NCBI GenBank assembly: GCA_015229115.1
Contig: JADGCH010000001.1
Span: 1-64,000, forward strand
Direction of reading: 5' to 3'
DNA: 64,000 nucleotides
From: Magnetococcales bacterium
GTDB lineage: Bacteria > Pseudomonadota > Magnetococcia > Magnetococcales > JADGCH01
Position numbers and translations under genes: made by a program. This document shows, piece by piece, positions 16,976 to 24,288 of this stretch. Position 1 is the stretch's first letter, and each line of letters starts with the position of its first letter. A model generated the notes under the pieces. It ran no database searches. It saw only the letters and a list, made by a program, of their open reading frames with translations, and had not been told where the DNA came from.

Positions 16976-19900
16976 GTCAGCAACCGTCACTGGGTTTTTC
17001 AGGTGGACTGGCGAAGAAGTTCCAGCATTCGGAAATCACGCCGCTGTTGGCCTTGGTGGGATTTCTGTTGGGTCTGTTTGCCGTACTGATTACGCCCAAG
17101 GAGGAAGAGCCTCAGATTTCGGTGACCTTCGCCAATGTTTTTATTCCATTTCCAGGTGCGTCCGCCAAGGAAGTCGAGCGGGTGGTCTCGGTTCCTGCCC
17201 AGCAGATTCTGGCCGAGATCGATGGGGTCAAGAACATCTACGCTGTCTCCCGACCGGGTCTGTCTGTTTTGACCGTCCGCTACGAGGTGGGCGAGGATCG
17301 TACCGCGGCGATCCTTCGTATCTATAACGCCATCTTTTCCAATCAGGATTTCCTGCCGCGCCACCTTGGTGTCGGTCAGCCGCTGGTCAAACCCAAAGGC
17401 ATTGATGACGTTCCCATTGTGACCTTGACGCTCTGGAGCGACAATCCTGACCGCACCGCCACCGATCTGACCCAGATTGCGCACAGTCTCGAATCGGAAC
17501 TGAAACGGGTACCGGGTACCCGCGATGTCTACACCATCGGCGGGCAGCAACGCATCGCGCATGTGTTGCTCGACCCACAGCGCCTGTCCGGCTACGGCAT
17601 GGCTCTGGCGGATCTGGAAAATGCTCTGGGCGCGGCCAATTTCTCTCGTGATGTCGGTCCTGTCGTGCGCGATAACCGTTCCATTCCAGTACAGGCGGGC
17701 GAATTTCTGGACAGCGCTGATCAGGTTGCCGATCTGGTGGTCGGGTTTCATGATGGGGCGCCCGTTTATCTGCGCGATGTGGCACAAATCCGGATGGAGA
17801 ACGATCAGCCGGAGCATTATCTCTGGTTTGGTACCGGTGTGGGGGCCAGCAAGAAGGGCATCCAGCAGCGGGGAGAATTCCCGGCTGTGACCTTGGCCGT
17901 GGCCAAGAAAACGGGTACCAACGCGGTGGCGATTGCCAAGAGTGTCATTGATCAGGTTGGACAGCTGCGGGCTCATCTGATTCCGGACGACGTCCAGGTG
18001 ACCATCACCCGCGACTATGGCATGACCGCTGACGCCAAGGCCAGCAAACTGATCGGCAAGCTGACGTTTGCCACCTTCTTTGTTGTGTTGCTGGTGCTGC
18101 TGGCCATGGGATGGCGTGAGGCGGCCATCGTCGGTACGGCTGTTGTCCTGACCCTGGCCCTGACCCTGTTTGCCAACTGGGCGGTCGGGTTCACCCTGAA
18201 CCGGGTCTCGCTGTTTGCCCTCATTTTTTCCATCGGTATCCTGGTCGATGATGCCATTGTCGTGGTGGAAAATATCCATCGTCATATGGGGCTGAGCAAG
18301 AAAACTCTGCTCGAGATCATTCCGGAAGCGGTAGGTGAGGTGGGAGGACCGACCATTCTGGCTACCTTTACCGTCATTGCGGCCCTGCTGCCCATGGCCT
18401 TTGTGACTGGTCTGATGGGCCCCTACATGAGCCCGATCCCCATCAATGCCAGCATCGGCATGCTGATCTCGCTGATGGTCGCTTTTGTCGTCACGCCTTG
18501 GCTGGCTCATACCGGATTGCGTCATGTGGCCGCTCACCACCAGCACCAGTCAGGGGGGGGTGAAGAGGTGTCAGCCGGTGTCATGCGTTTTTTCAGCGGC
18601 GTCTATCATCCCTTTATTACGAGCCAGCGTGCCCTTTTTAACCAGCTGGTGCTGGGAATCCTGGTGTTGGGACTGATTGCGGCTTCCATGCTGTTGGTGG
18701 TCAACCACAGCGTGGTCATGAAGATGCTGCCCTTCGACAACAAATCGGAGTTTCAGATTGTGGTCGACATGCCGGAGCAGAGTTCCCTGGAGGAAACGGC
18801 TGGCGTGGTACGGCGCCTGACGGCCTATCTGGCCACCGTGCCCGAGGTGACCGATTATCAGGCCTATGTCGGCAACTCCTCTCCGGTAGGGTTTAATGGT
18901 CTGGTGCGTCAATATTATCTGCGTTCCGGTAGCCATGTGGCCGATATTCAGGTCAATCTGACCGACAAGCACGATCGTAACCGTAAAAGCCATGAGATCG
19001 CCCGTGACATCCGTCAGCCGTTGCAGCAGATCGGACGGCGTCTGAATGCCAACGTCAAGGTGGTTGAGGTGCCTCCGGGACCACCGGTGCAATCGCCCCT
19101 GGTGGCTGAGGTCTATGGTCCTGATTATGACGGCCAGATTCGCGTCGCCAAGGCCGTACGTCAGGTGTTTGAGCAGACTGCCGATATTGTCGATGTCGAC
19201 GATAGTATCGAAACAGACGGCGAACGGCTGATCCTTCAGGTTGACCGGCAAAAGGCAGCACGACTGGGAATCTCGCAGAAGGCGGTGTCCGATCTGCTGA
19301 CCACCACCCTGCAAGGGACGGATGTCTCGTTTTTACATCGTGAAGATGTCAAGTTTGCCATTCCGGTGCGCATGGAACTGCCTCTTGCTGCCAAGGCCGA
19401 CCTGTCCGCCATTCTGTCTCTCAAGCTGAAAAGTGTTTCCGGTACCATGATTTCCTTGTCGGAAGTCGCCACCGTCAAGACGACTACCCTCGAACACGCC
19501 ATTTACCACAAGGATCTGGTGCCTGTGGTCTATGTCACCGGTGATATGGCGGGCCACCTCGATAGTCCGCTGTATGGCATGATGGAGATCATCAAGGCCG
19601 TTGCCGGACTGACCGTTGAAGGGGGACAGTCGATCCAGCAGAAGTTCATCGAACAACCGAAGACGCCCTACCACTATAGCATTAAATGGGACGGTGAGTG
19701 GCAGGTCACCTATGAAACCTTCCGTGACATGGGCATTGCCTATGCCGTTGGCCTGCTAATGATCTACCTGTTGGTGGTGGCCCAGTTCCAGTCCTATCTG
19801 GTCCCTCTGATCATCATGGCTCCCATTCCGCTAACCATCATCGGAGTCATGCCGGGCCATGCCCTGCTGGGAGCACAGTTTACCGCTACCTCCATGATCG

Positions 19901-20229
19901 GCATGATTGCCTTGGCCGGTATTATCGTCCGTAACTCCATTTTGCTGGTCGATTTTATCAACGAAGAGGTGGCCAGTGGCATGGCGTTCCAGCAGGCTGT
20001 GGTGCGGGCGGGGGCCATTCGTTCCAAGCCCATTGTCCTGACCGGACTGGCCGCCATGCTGGGGGCCTTCTTCATCCTGGATGATCCGATCTTTTCCGGT
20101 CTGGCTATCGCGCTCATTTTTGGCATCCTGATTTCGACTATCCTGACTTTACTGGTGATTCCGCTTATGTACTATACCCTGATGCGCCACCGTCTCGGGG
20201 GTATTGCCAAGGAGGGGCAGCACGGATGA
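16972..20229 (+). CDS. RND-family efflux transporter, inner-membrane subunit
   Basis: The 1085-residue protein has the standard RND plan: a first span near residues 25-43, a large periplasmic loop, and a first membrane bundle with GILVDDAIVVVENIHRH near 422-438, which supplies the Asp pair of the proton relay. A second loop and second bundle follow, with IALAGIIVRNSILLVDFINEEV. It is closer to HAE-1-like pumps than to heavy-metal CusA by eye, but substrate cannot be read from sequence. Both ends overlap neighbours by 4 nt (adaptor upstream, Met-rich protein downstream). Confidence 0.92.
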   Translation: MSQQPSLGFSGGLAKKFQHSEITPLLALVGFLLGLFAVLITPKEEEPQISVTFANVFIPFPGASAKEVERVVSVPAQQILAEIDGVKNIYAVSRPGLSVLTVRYEVGEDRTAAILRIYNAIFSNQDFLPRHLGVGQPLVKPKGIDDVPIVTLTLWSDNPDRTATDLTQIAHSLESELKRVPGTRDVYTIGGQQRIAHVLLDPQRLSGYGMALADLENALGAANFSRDVGPVVRDNRSIPVQAGEFLDSADQVADLVVGFHDGAPVYLRDVAQIRMENDQPEHYLWFGTGVGASKKGIQQRGEFPAVTLAVAKKTGTNAVAIAKSVIDQVGQLRAHLIPDDVQVTITRDYGMTADAKASKLIGKLTFATFFVVLLVLLAMGWREAAIVGTAVVLTLALTLFANWAVGFTLNRVSLFALIFSIGILVDDAIVVVENIHRHMGLSKKTLLEIIPEAVGEVGGPTILATFTVIAALLPMAFVTGLMGPYMSPIPINASIGMLISLMVAFVVTPWLAHTGLRHVAAHHQHQSGGGEEVSAGVMRFFSGVYHPFITSQRALFNQLVLGILVLGLIAASMLLVVNHSVVMKMLPFDNKSEFQIVVDMPEQSSLEETAGVVRRLTAYLATVPEVTDYQAYVGNSSPVGFNGLVRQYYLRSGSHVADIQVNLTDKHDRNRKSHEIARDIRQPLQQIGRRLNANVKVVEVPPGPPVQSPLVAEVYGPDYDGQIRVAKAVRQVFEQTADIVDVDDSIETDGERLILQVDRQKAARLGISQKAVSDLLTTTLQGTDVSFLHREDVKFAIPVRMELPLAAKADLSAILSLKLKSVSGTMISLSEVATVKTTTLEHAIYHKDLVPVVYVTGDMAGHLDSPLYGMMEIIKAVAGLTVEGGQSIQQKFIEQPKTPYHYSIKWDGEWQVTYETFRDMGIAYAVGLLMIYLLVVAQFQSYLVPLIIMAPIPLTIIGVMPGHALLGAQFTATSMIGMIALAGIIVRNSILLVDFINEEVASGMAFQQAVVRAGAIRSKPIVLTGLAAMLGAFFILDDPIFSGLAIALIFGILISTILTLLVIPLMYYTLMRHRLGGIAKEGQHG

Positions 20230-20780
20230 TGAATCTGACTCTGGAACAGCACCAGGCACTGCGTCAGGCTGCCGATGATTTCAAAAAAGCCATGGCAATA
20301 CGCAATAATTTCAACATACGTATCGCCCGACGAGTCACAGCCATCCTGCGGGTGGGTATGGTCAGTATGGGCGTTGTGGCCATTATCTTTCTGCTGCTGC
20401 TGTTGGTACTGACTTCAAAGATTACCTATATGATTGATGTCATCGATACCATGAACTATCAGTTTACCTCGATGGCCAAGGATATGGCGACCATGCGGAC
20501 GGTCATTGTCCAAATGGATCAACATGTGGCTACCTTGCCGGTCATCGTGCAGGAGATTGGTACCATGAAGGGGTCGGTCTCCTCATTGCATCATAACATC
20601 GACGATATAGCGGCCAGGATGAAGGGAATTGACGATAGTCTGACCACCATTACCTACAATGTCGGCAACATGACCAACACCTTCCGGGTCATGGATGGGC
20701 ATGTCAATGGCATTGGCCACGATGTGCAACGCATGTCCCGTCCCATGAAACTGTTCAACTCCATGACACCGATGCGTTAA
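20226..20780 (+). CDS. Unrecognised Met-rich single-span membrane protein, copy 1
   Basis: I do not recognise this family. The 184-residue protein has a short amphipathic cytosolic N-terminus (1-40), one strong membrane span (about 44-66, VSMGVVAIIFLLLLLVL), and a long extracytoplasmic helix-rich tail. The tail is coiled-coil-like with roughly every seventh to tenth residue a Met (TMNYQFTSMAKDMATM, later MKGIDDSL). It ends RMSRPMKLFNSMTPMR. The ATG overlaps the RND stop by 4 nt, so it is translationally coupled to the pump. The next gene is a diverged paralog of the same layout and ending. A role as pump accessory subunit is inference. Confidence 0.7.
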   Translation: MMNLTLEQHQALRQAADDFKKAMAIRNNFNIRIARRVTAILRVGMVSMGVVAIIFLLLLLVLTSKITYMIDVIDTMNYQFTSMAKDMATMRTVIVQMDQHVATLPVIVQEIGTMKGSVSSLHHNIDDIAARMKGIDDSLTTITYNVGNMTNTFRVMDGHVNGIGHDVQRMSRPMKLFNSMTPMR

Positions 20781-20781
20781 C

Positions 20782-21351
20782 GTGATGGATCATGATCAGG
20801 AGATGGCCACAACCATCAGGACTGTTACGGAAATCCTCAGCCTGTTTCGTACCGAGATGGAAGAGGTCGATGCGGTCGGCATCAGGATCCGCAATCGTAC
20901 CACGAGGCTGATTCGGGTGGTGCTGACCGTATTGGCCATCAGCAGCAGCGTGATCCTGTTTCTGGTGGCTGACCTGACCGGCAGCATGACCCAGATGATC
21001 GATAGCATGAACACCATGTACCACCACTTTGGTTACATGTCGAACGACATGAGCCTCATCACGGTGTCGGTCAAGAACATGGGCCAAAACATTGAAGGGA
21101 TTCCGGTCATTGCCGAATCGATGCAGCAGATGAGTCGCGATGTCGGTGGCATGGAGAGTTCGGTAGTGGGTATGAGTCAGCGTATGCAGTCGATGGAGCG
21201 CGGCATTGCGGCCATTGATCGCGGTGTATGGGAAATGAGTGGCCGGTTCAATTCGGTCACAAGGGCTGTTTCCCGCATGAATTATAATGTCAACCAGATG
21301 GCCAGGCCTACCGATATGATGAACCCGATGGGCTGGATGGTGCCGCCTTGA
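20782..21351 (+). CDS. Unrecognised Met-rich single-span membrane protein, copy 2
   Basis: The 189-residue paralog of the preceding gene starts one base after its stop at a GTG, with an ATG 3 nt later as an equally good choice. It has the same design: a charged cytosolic part, a span at about 43-66 (VVLTVLAISSSVILFLVADL), then MTQMIDSMNTMYHHFGYMSNDM, matching IDVIDTMNYQFTSMAKDM of copy 1. A Met-spaced helical tail ends in QMARPTDMMNPMGWM, which parallels RMSRPMKLFNSMTPM. Function is unknown. Met-rich periplasmic segments can bind soft metals, but the spacing could equally be a helix-packing feature. Confidence 0.7.
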   Translation: MMDHDQEMATTIRTVTEILSLFRTEMEEVDAVGIRIRNRTTRLIRVVLTVLAISSSVILFLVADLTGSMTQMIDSMNTMYHHFGYMSNDMSLITVSVKNMGQNIEGIPVIAESMQQMSRDVGGMESSVVGMSQRMQSMERGIAAIDRGVWEMSGRFNSVTRAVSRMNYNVNQMARPTDMMNPMGWMVPP

Positions 21352-23225
21352 CCGTTGCGTTGAGTGATCTTGCGGCCCTGTTGCGCAACGAACCGGTTTT
21401 TAGCGCTTGTCCCGTGGGAGACTTGGCGCGGTTGCTGGGAAAAGTGACGGTGCGCTCGTTGTTACCGGGTGAAGTGCTCCATGAGCAGGGTTCCCAAGCC
21501 CAGGAGAGTTATGTCGTCCTGTCTGGATGTTTCTGCCTCGATGGTCCCGACCATCAACCCATCGCTGTACGTTCGGGACTGTTGGGGCAGGAAGCTGTCT
21601 TGACGATGCAGGCCTATGCCACCACAGTGACGGCCACAGAGTCTGCCATGGTCGTCGTGATCCCCAAAGCGGCGTTACAGCATGCCGTTTGGAGCAATCA
21701 GGACCTGCGTGATTTGATCTTCGCGTCGTTTACCGATCGTTTCATGCACCCATCACGGACCAGCGAGACCGGTTCGCTGTTGCAGGCAGCCCTCACCAAG
21801 CTGCACACCAGTCTGCATAAGGAGATGCCCGTCAACAAACTGGTGGGCTGGTTTCTGACTCTGGCCGCCCCTGTCCTGACCGTCTACGGATTGGGACAGC
21901 TGGCCAATCCTCCCAACGAGCAGGCAGGCTACGTCATGGCGATCCTCTCGGCCGCGGTGATGATGTGGATCTTTCGCACCTTACCCGATTTTGTGCCGGC
22001 ACTCTTTGCCGTGATGACCCTGCTGCTGTTGGGTCTGGTGCCGCAGGGAATAGCCCTGAGCGGATTTTCTTCAGACTCGATCTTTTTGGCGCTGGGCATT
22101 TTTGCTCTCAGTATCGTGCTGACCAATTCCGGTTTTTCCTATCGGGTGTTGCTGTGGCTGCTGCGCATCGGTCCAGCCAACAAGGCGTGGTACAACCTGT
22201 GTCTGTTCCTGACCGGGACGATCCTGACGCCGCTGGTGCCCTCGTGCAATGGGCGCATCCTCATCATGACACCCTTTCTGAGTGATTTGTTAAACGGTTT
22301 TGCTACGGCGACAGCCAATACCGAAAAATCGCGCTTGGGGGCCAGCGTCTTGTACGGCATCAGCTTGATGAGTTCCATCTTTCTGAGCAGTAAATCCATT
22401 AACTTTGTTGTTTTCGGTTTTCTGCCACTTCAGGAACAGGCGTATTTTAACTGGTTTATCTGGTTGTATACCGCCTCGGTCTGTGGTGGTGTACTGGTCG
22501 TGCTCTATGGGTTGGGGGCGATGATCGTCTTTCGCAATCATGACCGACCGCGTATTTCACCCGAGACCGTGCGCACGCAACTGCACATGCTGGGGCCTAT
22601 GAAAAGTGCCGAGTGGGCCGGCCTGCTCGGATTGGGACTGTTGCTGCTGAGCTTTCTGTCAATCACCATCAATCGTATTGGTGTGCCATGGGTCGCGCTG
22701 TCCATTTTGTTCGCGTTGTTGACGCTCGATTTTCTGGGCAAAAAAGAGATTCAACACCAGGTTGACTGGAGCTTCATCCTGTTCCTGGCTGGGTTGATCG
22801 GCATGATCAACGCCATGCGTTATCTGCAAATCGATGTCTGGCTGACGCAACAGATGGGCTGGCTGGCCACCCTGATGCGCGATGATTTCTACAGTTTCAT
22901 TGCCGTACTGGCGACCAGCATCTTCGTGGTGCGCATTGCCATGCCCATCAATGCCACCGTGATTATTTTCAGCACACTGCTCATTCCTACCTCCATCAAT
23001 GTGGGTGTCAACCCGTGGTTGGTCGGTTTTCTGGTGTTGCTATTCAGTGAGAGTTTCATATGGCCCTACCAATCCTCCTATTATATGCAGTTTTCCAACC
23101 TGATGGCTAAAACGATTGCGGTGGATGATCGGCGCCTGCTGTTGTTCAATCTGTACGTCTCGCTGGCCAAATTGGCGGCCGTTTATGCGTCGATCCCTTT
23201 CTGGCAATATCTGGGAATCCTCTAG
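21348..23225 (+). CDS. SLC13-type anion carrier with N-terminal cNMP-binding-like domain
   Basis: The 625-residue protein begins with a CRP-like beta roll (about 8-130; LLPGEVLHEQGSQAQESYVVLSG) fused to a sodium:dicarboxylate/sulfate (SLC13/DASS) carrier with about a dozen spans (170-620). Signs are ILTPLVPSCNGRILIMTPF and a second half-repeat with MPINATVIIFSTLLIP. In canonical cNMP sites a GE...RSA cassette binds the phosphate; here the aligned segment LGQEAVLTMQAYATTV has Tyr in place of the Arg, so cyclic-nucleotide binding is doubtful or altered. Start is TTG, overlapping the previous stop by 4 nt. The domain fusion suggests ligand-gated anion transport; substrate is unknown. Confidence 0.8.
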   Translation: MTVALSDLAALLRNEPVFSACPVGDLARLLGKVTVRSLLPGEVLHEQGSQAQESYVVLSGCFCLDGPDHQPIAVRSGLLGQEAVLTMQAYATTVTATESAMVVVIPKAALQHAVWSNQDLRDLIFASFTDRFMHPSRTSETGSLLQAALTKLHTSLHKEMPVNKLVGWFLTLAAPVLTVYGLGQLANPPNEQAGYVMAILSAAVMMWIFRTLPDFVPALFAVMTLLLLGLVPQGIALSGFSSDSIFLALGIFALSIVLTNSGFSYRVLLWLLRIGPANKAWYNLCLFLTGTILTPLVPSCNGRILIMTPFLSDLLNGFATATANTEKSRLGASVLYGISLMSSIFLSSKSINFVVFGFLPLQEQAYFNWFIWLYTASVCGGVLVVLYGLGAMIVFRNHDRPRISPETVRTQLHMLGPMKSAEWAGLLGLGLLLLSFLSITINRIGVPWVALSILFALLTLDFLGKKEIQHQVDWSFILFLAGLIGMINAMRYLQIDVWLTQQMGWLATLMRDDFYSFIAVLATSIFVVRIAMPINATVIIFSTLLIPTSINVGVNPWLVGFLVLLFSESFIWPYQSSYYMQFSNLMAKTIAVDDRRLLLFNLYVSLAKLAAVYASIPFWQYLGIL

Positions 23226-24287
23226 ATGCAGGGCAGACTGGCTCGTCTCGTCATCCTGTCGTTTCTGGTTGGCCTGTGGGGGCTGGTGCTCTACGTTAAT
23301 GCCCATCGGCCACGCATACTGGTTGTGCATAGCTACAACACAGATTATATATGGACACAGCAGATCAATGTAGGACTGGACCGGGTCTTCAAGACTAGAA
23401 ACACAATTCATATTAATTATCATTATATGAATACTAAAAATTTTAAGGAACAAGCCAATCTGCGTCGTGCCGGCATGGCCGCCCGGCACGCGGTTGATTC
23501 CATCAACCCGGACGTGCTGATTGCCATCGATGATGACGCCCAGGAATGGGTGGCCAGACATTATGTCAATCATCCCAGCATGCAAATCGTTCATGCCGGC
23601 ATCAACAGCGATCCAGCCAGCTATGGTTACAAAAATGCCCGCAATGTCACCGGCATTCTGGAACGCAAACCCCTGAAGGCCATCCAGGAGATGATTCTTC
23701 TCATTGGTGCCAAGTCCACGGCACAATTGGGTATTGGGACGACGGGTATTGGGGCGACCGGTATTCGTGCGCTGTTTTTGAGTGACAGCAGCAAGTCGGT
23801 CGCCATGGACAGCCAGTTTTTGGCCTCCTACGACTGGGCCCCGGTGGATTATCGCGGCAACCGAGCGGTGCGCAGCTTCCAGGAGTGGCAGGAAGTGATT
23901 CGTCACGTCGATGAACTGGCCGATGTCGTTCTGGTAGGGGGCTATCGGGAGTTGACCCGCGCCAATGGCGTCGGGTTTGTCTCCCCACAGGAAGTCATGA
24001 GCTGGACCGAACAACACAGCAGCAAACCGGTTATTGGCATGAATGTCTTCAATGCCGCCGATGGAGCCATGCTCTCGTTGGGTGTTTCACCATTTGAACA
24101 GGGAGAGGTGGCTGCGCGCATGAGCTTACAGATTATGGATAACGACATGGATGCCTCCACTCTTGCCACGCAAAATTCGGAGCAGTACGCGCTTTCCATG
24201 CGACAATCCGCCCTCAGAAGGCGTGGCATTCAGTTGCCATCAATCTTTGAGGCCTTCTCCCGATCAACCAATAACTTTCTTGACTGA
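23226..24287 (+). CDS. Membrane-anchored ABC-type substrate-binding protein (PF04392-like), orphan
   Basis: The 353-residue protein has an uncleaved-looking N-terminal anchor (about 6-25, LVILSFLVGLWGLVLYVNA). The periplasmic-binding fold then begins RILVVHSYNTDYIWTQQINVG and later shows VDSINPDVLIAIDDDAQ and VLVGGYRELT, as in ABC_sub_bind (type I) proteins. No ABC permease or ATPase is nearby. Instead it abuts the SLC13 carrier (0 nt) and precedes by 1 nt a PP2C sensor protein, so it more likely feeds ligand information to that sensor. That role is inference. A small internal repeat (GTTGIGATGI) lies near residue 170. Confidence 0.75.
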   Translation: MQGRLARLVILSFLVGLWGLVLYVNAHRPRILVVHSYNTDYIWTQQINVGLDRVFKTRNTIHINYHYMNTKNFKEQANLRRAGMAARHAVDSINPDVLIAIDDDAQEWVARHYVNHPSMQIVHAGINSDPASYGYKNARNVTGILERKPLKAIQEMILLIGAKSTAQLGIGTTGIGATGIRALFLSDSSKSVAMDSQFLASYDWAPVDYRGNRAVRSFQEWQEVIRHVDELADVVLVGGYRELTRANGVGFVSPQEVMSWTEQHSSKPVIGMNVFNAADGAMLSLGVSPFEQGEVAARMSLQIMDNDMDASTLATQNSEQYALSMRQSALRRRGIQLPSIFEAFSRSTNNFLD

Positions 24288-24288
24288 C

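Noticed and set aside
16999-18546. 515-codon open frame on the minus strand across the RND gene
   Set aside because: It is antisense to a clear RND transporter, has a His/Gln/Asp-rich composition typical of reversed reading, and shows no motif.
23040-24017. 325-codon minus-strand frame over the binding-protein gene
   Set aside because: The plus-strand product has recognisable fold motifs and tight operon spacing; the minus product has none.
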